A stretch of 64,000 nucleotides of DNA, taken from positions 58,572 to 122,571 of the forward strand of contig CAUJNA010000467.1 of NCBI GenBank assembly GCA_963377175.1. Direction: 5' to 3'. Source of the stretch: Effrenium voratum (lineage: Eukaryota; Sar; Dinophyceae; Suessiales; Symbiodiniaceae). Shown here piece after piece: positions 11,989 through 22,194 of the stretch. Positions within the stretch are counted from its first letter, which is position 1, and the number at the start of each line of letters is the position of its first letter. The notes under the pieces were generated by a model. It saw only the letters and a program-made list of their open reading frames with translations, had not been told where the DNA came from and did no database searches. The position numbers and the translations under genes were made by a program.

Positions 11989-14578
11989 CTGGCAAGGCGA
12001 CCGCCGATTTTCCAGGGGTTCTACATTGCCCCTTAAAACATCCCACAAAAAGGGACACTCACCTTTCACGGGCCAAAACGGTGATGTTTACAAACCCCCA
12101 AGAAGGGGAATCTTGGGATCCCTGTTTGAAGAGAAGGATCCCTGAAGAGAATGCCGATCCCCGCTATGCAACCATTTCGCAGCCGTCCTTTGCCAAACGG
12201 GCACCCAACTGCGTTTTCCCCATGTCCAACATCTCAAGCACGGTGACCGAAAAGCAGTGCTTGGGGCCGGCTGGTAGCAAACTCTTTCTACAGTCGAACT
12301 TGTGGAAAGCATAGTGCTGCCTTCTTGTCATGAATTAAATGGCCCAGACACCTCTCCTAAAGGTGGTCTGGCATGGTTTGGCATCCCACCGAGAACAAAC
12401 GAGAAAGGCCCTGACGAACGGGTCCCCGGGTGGTGCCAAACAGTTACAAGCAATGCATCCTGTCTTGAGCGCACTGGACATTGTAGAATTTGCAGACCCG
12501 TGGCAGTGGACGTGGGAAAACAAGACACGCTAAATTTCGAGAGCGAGAGTACGTTTAGCTTGAGGAGACTGCGCCCATTTACCATCGAAAAGTGGCAAAA
12601 GGATTTCAACCCAGCTCAAATATTGACCCGCAGAAGGCGAAACCCGACGAGAACAAAACTTGCAAACAAACCAGCAGGCAAGCGAGCGAGCAAGCAAACA
12701 AGCAAACAAACGAACGAACAAGCACGACATGCTCACTAAGGAAGAACAGGCGGCAGAAGCCGGATTTTCCGGGGCACGCCAGCGCCAGCTGCGATGTCAG
12801 CTGCCTGCGTGACGGCAGGCACGTTCTCTACTTGGTTTCGTCTTGGAGTTGGTAGAAAAAGGGTAAACTATGGTAAAAGGAATAAGCGTTTTGGGAAACC
12901 CATCAATCAAAAAGGACAAGGAACAAAAAGGGCGCCACTGAATATCTCGGAGAAGTATTTGAGATCCGCTTTAAAAGGTTTGTGTTTTCTTGAGGGTACA
13001 CCTTTTAGGTCGGTTTCAAGGGACACAATAATGCCCCAAAGACAGCACTGCTCTGCAGAGAGGGGCAGTTTTTAGTTGGAATCGCTCACCACGGTGAGCT
13101 TCGAATCAAGGTATGTCACCTCGGTGAGCCTTGAGTTGGTGTTGTGTTCGCTTCTGGTTGAGACCCGTCTGGCAGTCCCGGTGCTGGTCTGGAAAATTCC
13201 GTTTATGCCCTTGGAGTCTCTCCTTTACTCACTTGCCCAGTTTGGGCCCAGAACTCAAAGGCGAGGTGCCATGACGAAAAAATGGGAACCCGAAAGGTCA
13301 AAGGTGGGCTTTGACCTTTAGCCCCTTGAAGAATATTAAAGACGCATTAAGTACTCGATTTGCCCTGGAGGTGATGGGGGTGGCGGAAAAGCCATTACTT
13401 AAATGTAAGAAGTTGGTGGTTTCCATGGCAAGTGGGACAATAGGGGGTCTGGTTCCGAGTTCTTCAATGGATTGTTCTAGTTCCTAAATGGGTCAAATTT
13501 CAAGTAAGAGAGTTTGGGCTCCGAGGCCAGCCAAACATTCTTGGGTTGGTGATGGCAGCGGACCCCCTTTCAGAACGACGCGAACCTTCCGGAACCGGAT
13601 CAAAGCCGGAGGCCCTGGCGTGTTGGGTTCTCAAAGGTACCTGGATGGTTTTTCTTACTTACTTGGTGGTTTGGAGCCGAGTCGGTGGAGGTGCTGCGGC
13701 TCTCATTTATGATTACCCTCTACAAGGGGCAGGAGTTCTCTCTCTCTCTCTCTCCCCCGTTGCGTCCAGAGGGTCTTGACTCAGCAAGGCAACGAAAAAG
13801 GTGCCCACCGATGTTCAGGGGAACCAACAACATACTAGGGCAGGAGTTAAAATCTGCAATTAAGGGTTCCCTGATGGATGGAAATTATTTTGAAGGGCGT
13901 ACATGTTGAGGGACGAGCCCGCGGTCTCAAAGGTGAACCCGTTTTGGGCTACCCTGCAGTCACGCCGGGAGGTCTAGGAGCCAGAAAGGCAATCCTCTGG
14001 GGTAAGGTAGAAGGCTTTGGGCCAAGCCCTTCAAGCTTGCACGGACCCTATTCCCTAGACATTTCTACAGGTTGCAGTAGCCCCAGCATGCTTTTCAGGG
14101 ATAGCGTCATGGCGGCTCGCTATAAGCACTGCAGATTGAAGTTGGGCGGACTTGGGCAAATGAGCAGCACCCAACACCCATTGATTTGTGGATTTACCAG
14201 CATGGCTATCGAGTTTAGGGCGCTTTAAAGCTCCCCCCCCCCCAGCGCATGAAAGTTGAGACTGATGAAACCCTACAAATACTGGTGCAGCATCTTGTCC
14301 ATCCACAGTACCAAAACAGCCCAAATACATAACTGGATGCCCAACCCTGTGCAGCAAGTTTGCCTTCTTGGCGTTTAGAGTCAAGGAAATGTTCAAGTCT
14401 AAAGATCCGGCCAACTAGCAGCGAAGATAAGCTTGGTTGCTGTAGCGACCCCTGCAAGAAGTGTTTTTGTTCTTGCCGGTCCAACCCAGAAAATCACACC
14501 CGTTTCAACCAACGAAATGTCCAATCCAGACATCCAGCCAAATAGCCACGAGGTCAACAGGGTGAAATGAAAAAACTC
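11989..14578. other. Non-coding stretch left of the Helitron block
   Basis: No gene is supported. It contains a CAAA/CAAG tetranucleotide tract at 12660-12722, a CT microsatellite at 13738-13756, and a GC patch at 13560-13625 without a convincing frame. The left end of the Helitron-like element should lie somewhere in or just right of this stretch; I cannot place it. Confidence 0.5.
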
Positions 14579-15199
14579 CACTAAAAACAACTAAAAACAA
14601 CTAAATACAACTACATACAACTCAATACAACTACATACAATTAAAAACAACTAAATACAACTAAATACAACTTAAAACAACTAAATGCAACTAAAAACAA
14701 CTAAATACAACTACATACAACTAAAAACAACTTAAAACAACTAAATACAACTAAAACCAACTGAAAACAACTACATACAACTAAAAACAACTACATACAA
14801 TTAAAAACAACTAAATACAACTAAAAACAACTTAAAACAACTAAAAACAACTAAATGCAACTAAAAACAACTACATACAACTAAATACAACTAAAAACAA
14901 CTGAGCGCAACTACATACAACTAAAAACAACTACATACAATTAAAAACAACTAAATACAACTAAAAACAACTTAAAACAACTAAATGCAACTAAAAACAA
15001 CTAAATACAACTACATACAACTAAATACAACTAAAAACAACTGAAAACAACTACATACAACTAAAAACAACTACATACAATTAAAAACAACTAAATACAA
15101 CTAAAAACAACTTGAAACAACTAAATGCAACTAAAAACAACTAAATACAACTACATACAACTAAAAACAACCAAAAACAACTCAAAACAACTCAAAACG
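14579..15199. repeat. 10-bp satellite with phased A-tracts
   Basis: About 62 units of consensus CTAAAAACAA stay in perfect 10-bp register for some 620 bp without an indel. Variants such as CTACATACAA, TTAAAAACAA and CTAAATGCAA recur in a set order, making a higher-order unit of about 14 monomers: TTAAAAACAA falls at 14641, 14801, 14941 and 15081. A-tracts repeated near the helical period predict strong intrinsic curvature. Confidence 0.95.
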
Positions 15200-15402
15200 C
15201 CCAAGGAACCAGACGATTCGCTAGGTCTCTTCCATCGGAGCCGCCGCCTGGGGCTCGGCGGGCTGTCCAAGACCTGGCACGACCGGAACGCCGGAGCCGG
15301 TGCTGCATGGACTGACGAGAACTTCGATTATTTTCTCCATTTTCTGTGGGGTTCCGTTTTTCCCGGAAGCATTGCGAAGGGTTCTTCTTCTAAAAGCGGC
15401 TG

Positions 15403-15725
15403 CCAACTTCACCTGCCAACTTCTCATGCCAACTTGTCGAGAGTTACTTCACCTGCCAACTTCTCATGCCAACTTGTCGAGAGTTACTTCACCTGCCAAC
15501 TTCTCATGCCAACTTGTCGAGAGTTACTTCACCTGCCAACTTCTCATGCCAACTTGTCGAGAGTTACTTCACCTGCCAACTTCTCATGCCAACTTGTCGA
15601 GAGTTACTTCACCTGCCAACTTCTCATGCCAACTTGTCGAGAGTTACTTCACCTGCCTACTTCTCATGTCAACTTTTTGAGAGTTACTTCACCTGCCAAC
15701 TTCTCATGTCAACTTTTCGGCTGTT
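15403..15725. repeat. 40-bp tandem repeat, about 8 copies
   Basis: The unit contains ACCTGCCAACTTCTCATGCC and GTCGAGAGTTACTTC, and starts at 15411, 15451, 15491 and so on in exact 40-bp steps. The last two copies are diverged. Because 40 is not a multiple of three, all three plus frames stay open; these are not genes. Confidence 0.95.
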
Positions 15726-15734
15726 ATCTCATTC

Positions 15735-15860
15735 TACTAAAAGCACAAGCTAATTTGTCGGGTGTTACTTCACTATCCTAAAAACACAAGCTAACTTTTC
15801 TGTTCTACCTTCACTTCTCGACTCTTAATTCTTCTTCTTTTTCTGGCGGGGGTAGGCCCG
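15735..15860 (+). repeat. Left arm of a large imperfect inverted repeat
   Basis: Segments CACAAGCTAA, GTGTTACTTCACTATCCTAA, TTCTACCTTC and TTCTTCTTTTTCTGGCGG recur in reverse complement, in mirrored order, at about 16970-17190. The 40-bp array also has degenerate inverted relatives at 17180-17265. Confidence 0.8.
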
Positions 15861-15879
15861 ACAGGAGCTTACGAAACGC

Positions 15880-16790
15880 ACCCCTCTGCGGAGATCGTGC
15901 GTGTCGAAGCGCTCTCGCTGTGGCGCCGTGCGAATTTGTCTTGAGCGCGGCGAACCCTCTGCGGAGATCGTGCGTGTCGAAGCGCTCTCGCTGTGGCGCC
16001 GTGCGAATTTGTCTTGACCGGCGAACCCTCTGCGGAGATCGTGCGTGTCGAAGCGCTCTCGCTGTGGCGCCGTGCGAATTTGTCTTGACCGGCGAACCCT
16101 CTGCGGAGATCGTGCGTGTCGAAGCGCTCTCGCTGTGGCGCCGTGCGAATTTGTCTTGAGCCGGCGAACCCTCTGCGGAGATCGTGCGTGTCGAAGCGCT
16201 CTCGCTGTGGCGCCGTGCGAATTTGTCTTGGTCGCGGCGAACCCTCTGCGGAGATCGTGCGTGTCGAAGCGCTCTCGCTGTGGCGCCGTGCGAATTTGTC
16301 TTGACCTTGGCGAACCCTCTGCGGAGATCCTGCGCGTCGAAGCGCTCTCGCTGTGGCGCCGTGCGAATTTGTCTTGGTCGCGGCGAGCCCTCTGCGGAGA
16401 TCGTGCGTGTCCAAGCGCTCTCGCTGTGGCCCCGTGCGAATCTGTCTTGACCTTGGCGCACCCTCTGCGGGGATCGTGCGTGTCGAAGCGCTCTCGCTGT
16501 GGTCCCGTGCGAATTGTCTTGACCTTGGCGCACCCTCTGCGGGGATCCTGCGTGTCGGATCGCTCTCGCTGTGGTCCCGTGCGAATCTGTCTTGACCTTG
16601 GCGCACCCTCTGCGGGGATCGCGCGTGTCGGATTGCCCTCGCCGTGGTTCCGTGCGAAGCTGTCGTGAGCCCGATGAACCCTCTGCGGGGATCGCGCGTG
16701 TCGGATCGCTCTCGCTGTGGTCCCGGGCGAATCTGCCTTGACCTTGGCAGACCCTCTGCGGGGATCGTGCGTGTCGAAACCGCTCGCTGT
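15880..16790. repeat. 71-73-bp tandem array, about 13 copies
   Basis: Each unit carries CCCTCTGCGGAGATCGTGCG, GAAGCGCTCTCGCTGTGGCG and GTGCGAATTTGTCTTG, with a short variable spacer. Units drift to CTGCGGGGATC and GTGGTCCCG toward the right end. Long open frames on both strands, up to 338 codons on the minus strand, are a by-product of the repeat. Confidence 0.95.
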
Positions 16791-16839
16791 GGCGCCGTGC
16801 GAATTCTCTTGCTGTCGCTACTCGCAAATAGCCTTTGAA

Positions 16840-16912
16840 AGTTGTCTCATGGTTTGCGCGCCTGCTTTCGCAATCGCGGCGTCGCAGGTTCGATCCCCCC
16901 TGGTCCGCGCCA
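16840..16912 (+). other. tRNA-like sequence, B-box and partial cloverleaf
   Basis: GGTTCGATCCC at 16887-16897 is a good RNA polymerase III B-box. It is preceded by GCGCGCCTGCTTTCGCAA and followed by a GCGCCA end, as in a tRNA. The T-stem has mismatches and no matching 5' acceptor strand is visible, so it is not a functional tRNA. A tRNA-derived SINE head or pseudo-tRNA inside the fold-back is the likely explanation. Confidence 0.35.
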
Positions 16913-16969
16913 GCTCCGGCGCGAAAATCGTAAGTTTGAAGTACAAAAGTAGTGCGCGGAGAGCGTCTC

Positions 16970-17190
16970 CCCAGCTCCGCCGGAAAAAGAAGAAAGAACT
17001 CAGAATCGAGAAGAGAAGGTAGAAAAGGAAAAGTCGGCTTGCAATTTTTTGCATAGTGAAGTAACGCCTGAAAAAAATACTTGCGCTTTCCGATGCCGAA
17101 GAAACGCCCGAGAAGTTAGCTTGCGCTTTAGGATAGTGAAGTAACACTCGAAAATTTGGCTTGTGTTTTGGGACAGTGCATTTGGCTTGT
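16970..17190 (-). repeat. Right arm of the large inverted repeat
   Basis: On the minus strand this reads as the left-arm modules (15735-15860), expanded by two extra copies of the GCAAG..GTTACTTC module. Together the arms could fold around the 71-bp array and the tRNA-like sequence. Confidence 0.8.
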
Positions 17191-17821
17191 GAAGTGAGAT
17201 TGGGCAGTTGGCAGTTGTCATTGGCTTGTGAAGTGAGATTGGGCAGTTGGCTTTTGTAATTGGCTTGTAAAATAAACATGCGCAGTTGGATTTTGGAGTG
17301 ATAGGCAGCTGACAAGAGCAATAGTAGCCGAAGCTTGGATGTCATGAGTGTCTCAGTAGCGGAGCTTGCCCAGAGAATGTTTGCGGCGACAGTTGATTAG
17401 GGCGACACGGCTTCTTTGTGTTGGTGTTATGCTTCATTTTTTGGAGGGGTGCTCCATGAGGTTGCTGTCGCTTGTCATTGCTGCTTGCACGTGCATTCAT
17501 GCTCAAGGCAGTCCTCCGTGTTAGTACTGTAGAAGGTGTCATCGCTCAGATCGCATCTTCCGAAGTGCGGATTCGTTTCCTTGGCGCACCAATCTTGTCA
17601 AAGCAGTTACACACAGCGGGTGGCCAGAAGATATCAGAGTCGCGCGGCGCTGGCGGGTATTTCCGACGTGTCGTGTTGCCATGTCGCATTCTGGTCGCCA
17701 GCGACGTGCGCAGGCTGGACGTTGGCATGCGAGAGCGCACGATTGTTTCGCATACCCCTCTTGGTTTCTTGGAATTACCACTTTTGGCTTGCGCTGTTGG
17801 TTTCCACCGTGTGTCTTTCAG

Positions 17822-18094
17822 CGCGCGCAGCAGGCTGCGAATCCCTTGGATGCTCTTCCTGATGCTGAGCATTTACGGGCTGAAGCAGCAGTACATGGTC
17901 AAGACTGGCTCCATGCTGAGCTGGATGGCTCGATGAAGCTGGACAAGCTTCGTGCCTTCGCAGCTGGCCTCGGCGTGCAGCAGAGGGATCCCGCATCTGG
18001 TAGTCGGCTTTCCAAGAGCCAGCTGCTTGAAGCCGTGGTTGCAGCTCTACGTTCGCGACCTGACACAGAGGCATGGTTTCGCAGTTACAAGTAG
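17822..18094 (+). CDS. SAP-like unit 1, exon with TAG
   Basis: After GTCTTTCAG this exon reads to LPDAEHLRAEAAVHGQDWLH, then a segment with MKLDKLRAFAAGLGV, QRDPASG and KSQLLEAVVAAL, and closes with EAWFRSYK and TAG. The last part resembles a SAP-type helix-extended loop-helix, known as a DNA-binding module; the match is to the pattern (L..L...LGV...K..LL.A...L) and is tentative. It is the first of six related units between 17.8 and 20.7 kb. They may be the N-terminal part of the Helitron polyprotein or a separate accessory gene. The unit-final stop argues that units are alternative ends or separately spliced. Confidence 0.45.
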   Translation, partial: RAQQAANPLDALPDAEHLRAEAAVHGQDWLHAELDGSMKLDKLRAFAAGLGVQQRDPASGSRLSKSQLLEAVVAALRSRPDTEAWFRSYK

Positions 18095-18312
18095 ACCCCA
18101 CAAGTTTAGTTTTATTGCTTAGCTCTTTTTTGGCACCCTCAATGCTCAGCTCGTTCACGACAAGCCTTTAGATACCGGAGCGTGTCTTTCAGCGCGCGTA
18201 GCGGACAGAGGAGGGCTTGCTCGAAAGATTGCTTTGGTCAACAGTGTTTCCCTGAATGTAAGAAGCTGGTCGCCTTGCTCTTTGTGCGTGTGTAAGAACT
18301 ATGTTGTAAGAG

Positions 18313-18590
18313 CGCAGGCAACTTCGTCTTCCACAGCTGCTGCGAGTTCTGGGGATGGCCTTCCTGACGCAGAGCGTCTGCGAGCCGAAGCAGCTCTACG
18401 GGGGTCTGACTGGCTCCGGGCCGAGCTGGACGGCTCCATGGCGGCGGAGAGGCTTCGCTCCTTTGGAGCCGACCTTGGCGTGCAGAAGAGGGACCCCGCT
18501 TCTGGCCAGCAGCGCACCAAGGGCCAGCTGCTTGATGCCTTGGTCAACTTTTTGTGTCCTCCTTCCAGCGCAGAGGCATGGTTTTCCAAA
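18313..18590 (+). CDS. SAP-like unit 2
   Basis: The frame reads AQATSSSTAAASSGDGLPDA, then RLRAEAALRGSDWLRAELDG, then MAAERLRSFGADLGV, QKRDPASG and KGQLLDALVNFL. It has a Ser/Ala linker followed by the same SAP-like module as unit 1. The open frame runs on past a probable splice edge near 18590 into non-homologous sequence. Confidence 0.45.
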
Positions 18591-18727
18591 AGCACTTGTT
18601 TCTTGTCAACAGTGTTCGCACGAACAGAGGATTGCTCGAAAGAATGTTTTTGTCAACAGTGTTTCCCTGAATGTAAGAAGCTGGTCGCCTTGCTCTTTGT
18701 GCGTGTGTAAGAACTATGTTGTAAGAG

Positions 18728-19050
18728 CGCAGGCAACTTCGTCTTCCACAGCTGCTGCGAGTTCTGGGGATGGCCTTCCTGACGCAGAGCATTTACGGGC
18801 TGAAGCAGTTGCGCGTGGCGAGGAATGGCTGCGGTCCGAGCTGGAAAGCTCAATGCCGCGGGGCCAGCTTCGCTCCTTTGCAGCTGGCTTGGATGTTCCC
18901 CTGAGGGATCCCACCACTGGACAGCAGCGCGCCAAGGGTCAGCTGCTTGATGCTTTGGTGGCAGCTTTGTGCCCTTCCGCCATCGCAGAGGCATGGTGTC
19001 GCTTTTGGAAATATACCGCCGAATTGTGGGGATGTTTGAACTGTGTGTAG
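18728..19050 (+). CDS. SAP-like unit 3
   Basis: Same layout: Ser/Ala linker, DAEHLRAEAVARGEEWLRSE, then a module containing GQLRSFAAGLDV, LRDPTTG and AKGQLLDALVAAL. The open frame ends at 19048-19050. A detached EAWFRSYK-TAG piece follows at about 19088-19125, as at the end of unit 1, suggesting that a spliced form joins them. Confidence 0.45.
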
Positions 19051-19342
19051 ATGGCTTGTTTATTTCCATGGTGTTGCGTACCTTCCCGACCTGACGCAGA
19101 GGCCTGGTTTCGCAGCTACAAGTAGACCCCACAAGTTTGGTTTTATTGCTTAGCTCTTTTGGCACCCTCAATGCGCAACTTGTTCACGACAAGCCTTGAG
19201 ATACCGGAGCGTGTCTTTCAGCGCGCGTAGCGGACAGAGGAGGGCTTGCTCGAAAGAATGTTTTTGTCAACAGTGTTTCCCTGAATGTAAGAGGCTGGTC
19301 GCCTTACTCTTTTGTGCGTGTTCAAGAACTATGTGATAAGAG

Positions 19343-19620
19343 CGCAGGCCACTTCGTCTTCGACAGCTGTAGCGAGTTCTGGGCATGGTCTTCCCGATGC
19401 ACAGCACTTGCGAGCCGAAGCAGAAGCACGAGGTTCTGACTGGCTCCGGGCCGAGCTGGATGGCTCCATGACGGCGGCAAGGCTTCGCTCCTTTGGAGCC
19501 GCCTAGGCGTTTCGCAGAGGGACCCCACGTCTGGCCAGCAGCGCACCAAGGGCCAGCTGCTTGCTGTCTTGGTCGAATCTTTGTGTCCTCCTTCCAGCGC
19601 AGAGGCATGGTTTTCCAAAG
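19343..19620 (+). pseudogene. SAP-like unit 4, frameshifted
   Basis: Homologous to unit 6 but lacks one G near 19502, so the frame stops at 19504-19506 inside the module (LRSFGAA then stop). The sequence downstream in another frame still matches QRDPTSG..KGQLL. Either this unit is dead or the base is a sequencing error. Confidence 0.55.
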
Positions 19621-19755
19621 CACTTGTTTCTTGTCAACAGTGTTCGCACGAACAGAGGATTGCTCGAAAGAATGTTTTTGTCAACAGTGTTTCCCTGAAT
19701 GTAAGAAGCTGGTCGCCTTGCTCTTTGTGCGTGTGTAAGAACTATGTTGTAAGAG

Positions 19756-20078
19756 CGCAGGCAACTTCGTCTTCCACAGCTGCTGCGAGTTCTGGGGATG
19801 GCCTTCCTGACGCAGAGCATTTACGGGCTGAAGCAGTTGCGCGTGGCGAGGAATGGCTGCGGTCCGAGCTGGAAAGCTCAATGCCGCGGGGCCAGCTTCG
19901 CTCCTTTGCAGCTGGCTTGGATGTTCCCCAGAGGGATCCCACCACTGGACAGCAGCGCGCCAAGGGTCAGCTGCTTGATGCTTTGGTGGCAGCTTTGCGC
20001 CCTTCCGCCATCGCAGAGGCATGGTGTCGCTTTTGGAAATATACCGCCGAATTGTGGGGATGTTTGAACTGTGTGTAG
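19756..20078 (+). CDS. SAP-like unit 5
   Basis: A near-identical duplicate of unit 3 inside the 1,028-bp repeat; it reads QRDPTTG where unit 3 has LRDPTTG. Confidence 0.45.
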
Positions 20079-20370
20079 ATGGCTTGTTTATTTCCATGGT
20101 GTTGCGTACCTTCCCGACCTGACGCAGAGGCCTGGTTTCGCAGCTACAAGTAGACCCCACAAGTTTGGTTTTATTGCTTAGCTCTTTTGGCACCCTCAAT
20201 GCGCAACTTGTTCACGACAAGCCTTGAGATACCGGAGCGTGTCTTTCAGCGCGCGTAGCGGACAGAGGAGGGCTTGCTCGAAAGAATGTTTTTGTCAACA
20301 GTGTTTCCCTGAATGTAAGAGGCTGGTCGCCTTACTCTTTTGTGCGTGTTCAAGAACTATGTGATAAGAG

Positions 20371-20640
20371 CGCAGGCCACTTCGTCTTCGACAGCTGTAG
20401 CGAGTTCTGGGCATGGTCTTCCCGATGCACAGCACTTGCGAGCCGAAGCAGAAGCACGAGGTTCTGACTGGCTCCGGGCCGAGCTGGATGGCTCCATGAC
20501 GGCGGCAAGGCTTCGCTCCTTTGGAGCCGGCCTAGGCGTTTCGCAGAGGGACCCCACGTCTGGCCAGCAGCGCACCAAGGGCCAGCTGCTTGCTGTCTTG
20601 GTCGAATCTCTGTGTCCTCCTTCCAGCGCAGAGGCATGGT
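20371..20640 (+). CDS. SAP-like unit 6
   Basis: The intact counterpart of unit 4: linker, DAQHLRAEAEARGSDWLRAE, TAARLRSFGAGLGV, QRDPTSG, KGQLLAVLVESL. It is the last unit before non-coding DNA rich in TTTTTGT..CAACAG and TTTGTTGAC motifs. Confidence 0.45.
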
Positions 20641-21128
20641 TTTCCAAAGCACTTGTTTCTTGTCAACAGTGTTCGCGCGAACAAAGGAAAAGCGCTTGTT
20701 TTTGTTGACGGTTGCTTACCTTTTCTCCCGGGGATTGTGAAGAATGTGTTTCTTGTGAGCAGTGTTTGCGCGAACAGACGAGGGCTTGCTCAAAAGAATG
20801 TTTTTGTCAACAGCGTTTCCCTGAATGTAAGAGGCTTTGGAGCGTTCGCCTTATTCTTTTGTGCGTTCGCCTTCTTCCAGAGCAGAGGCATGGCTTTTTA
20901 ACACACTTGCTTTTGTCGACAGTTGCTTACCTGTTCTCACTGGGATTGCGCACAGGCATCTTTTACAGGGCTAGCAGCTCCAGCTCATCTTAGAAGTCCT
21001 AGAACATCATCAAATTTCACAGGCCTAGCATCATGTTGGCTAATCTCAGCCTGAGGCAAGGTTTTCTTTGGTTTCGGTCTATCAGTTGTGGTAGGCTGCG
21101 TCAGCGGCTGGCCGTGATGTTCTTGCAG

Positions 21129-21518
21129 ACGACGCTTTCCCTGAGCGCGGCTGGCGTTGGATCTGGTCATGCGTGCGGTCCGACCGCGCTGGTCTGCCAG
21201 TTGATGCTGCGCTGCTCGAGACTGAGCTGCCCTCCAAGCAGCGTCGCGCCAGTCTTTTGGCTTGGCTATTAGGGATGGCAGAAGATCGCTTGGCGGGTCG
21301 CCACTGCAGCGAGGCACAGATCAAGCAGCAGATCATCGCATGGGCGACGCCGTGTTTATCGGCCTTTGGTGAGTTTGAAGCATCGTTGCCTCGCGCTGGC
21401 AAAGATGTAACTGCAGTTCCTGGCAGTGTGGATTTGCAGCCAGTTGAGGCTCTGGCAAGGCACTTGCAGATTGCACTCATTGCGTGTGCCCTGGAGCGTG
21501 ATCCAAGCAAGGGTCGAG
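21129..21518 (+). CDS. Helitron-like gene, exon A (helical N-region)
   Basis: After TTCTTGCAG the frame reads DAFPERGWRWIW and a helix-rich segment with LPSKQRRASLLAWLLGMAED. It ends CGA G at a GC donor. No family motif is visible; its place ahead of the C2H2 and Rep exons makes it the N-terminal region of the transposase. Whether it joins the SAP-like units upstream is not shown by the sequence. The intron that follows spans 21519-21651 (133 nt) and joins in frame. Confidence 0.5.
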
Positions 21519-21651
21519 GCGTCTGCTCGATGTCTCACATTTTTGTGCATTCCTTGTCTTTGTTTTTGTGTTTTTTTGGTGTTTCTTTTCTTTCTTCCGT
21601 GGCTATTGCTGCGATATACATGCGGAAGTGTTGCGTTGCCCACAGTTGCAG

Positions 21652-22131
21652 GGTTGCGAAAACTCCTGGACTTTAGCGAGAACGCGGGAGTCTACGACGT
21701 GGCTCAAAGGCTGCTGGATTTGTTGACTCTGCGGGTGGCCCGCTCGTGGATGGAGCCCTGCGGCTTTGAAGATCAAGCTGACATGATCGAGGCAGTGCTT
21801 GTGATCTTGTGGGGCAGGAAGGCATTGGTGCTGCATGAGCATGAGCTTCGTCAGCGCAGGGGCGCTTTGGATCCAGGCGACATGGTATACTTGCGTTGCT
21901 TGATGAGGAAGTACGGCTGGGAGCGCCGCAGCAATGCCGACAGTCCGTGCTTGTGGCAAGAAGTGTTTCCCAAAGCGGACTATGTCGCTTTTGCATGGTT
22001 CTTGTTGCAAGAGTTGCTGCATCCACGCAGCGCGACGCGCGACTGAGCTCACCACTTTGCGTGAGCTTCACCAGCCTGCAGCGGTTGCCGCGGAGCGTGC
22101 GAGCAGGAGAACCGTTTTGCGCACAGTCTCT
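21652..22131 (+). CDS. Helitron-like gene, exon B, frame break inside
   Basis: It reads LRKLLDFSENAGVYDVAQ, then a helix-rich region through VYLRCLMRKYGW to WFLLQELLHP. At about 22028 the plausible frame changes: RATELTTLRELHQP continues in another frame to a splice edge near 22131. Either a 1-nt indel or an unrecognised tiny intron is present. The function is unknown; it sits in the N-terminal third of the transposase. Confidence 0.45.
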
Positions 22132-22194
22132 AGTGTAGTATGCATTTGCACGCTTTCTTTGTTAGTTGCCTAAGCTCAGCGCGCTGCGTTGCAG

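Larger units (their letters stand above)
18580..20637. repeat. 1,028-bp tandem segmental duplication
   Basis: Copy 1 (about 18580-19608) and copy 2 (about 19609-20637) are almost identical. Each holds two SAP-like units plus the intervening non-coding DNA. Visible differences include one G (GAGCCGCCTAGG against GAGCCGGCCTAGG) and CCCCTGAGG against CCCCAGAGG. The duplication is recent. Confidence 0.9.

Noticed and set aside
13560..13625. GC patch as a further micro-exon
   Set aside because: It has AG and GT edges but the frame encodes no helix-like segment and contains a stop in one likely phase.
15125..15781. 218-codon plus-strand ORF over the satellite and 40-bp array
   Set aside because: All three frames are open because of the 40-bp repeat; no independent coding signal.
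15403..16790. CRISPR-like look of regularly spaced repeats
   Set aside because: Units are contiguous tandem repeats without unique spacers, in a eukaryotic setting.
15811..16827. 338-codon minus-strand ORF of RQIRTAPQRERFD-type repeats
   Set aside because: It is a translation of the 71-73-bp array; several frames on both strands stay open for the same reason.
16840..16912. Functional tRNA gene
   Set aside because: The B-box is good, but the T-stem is mismatched and no 5' acceptor strand pairs with the 3' end.
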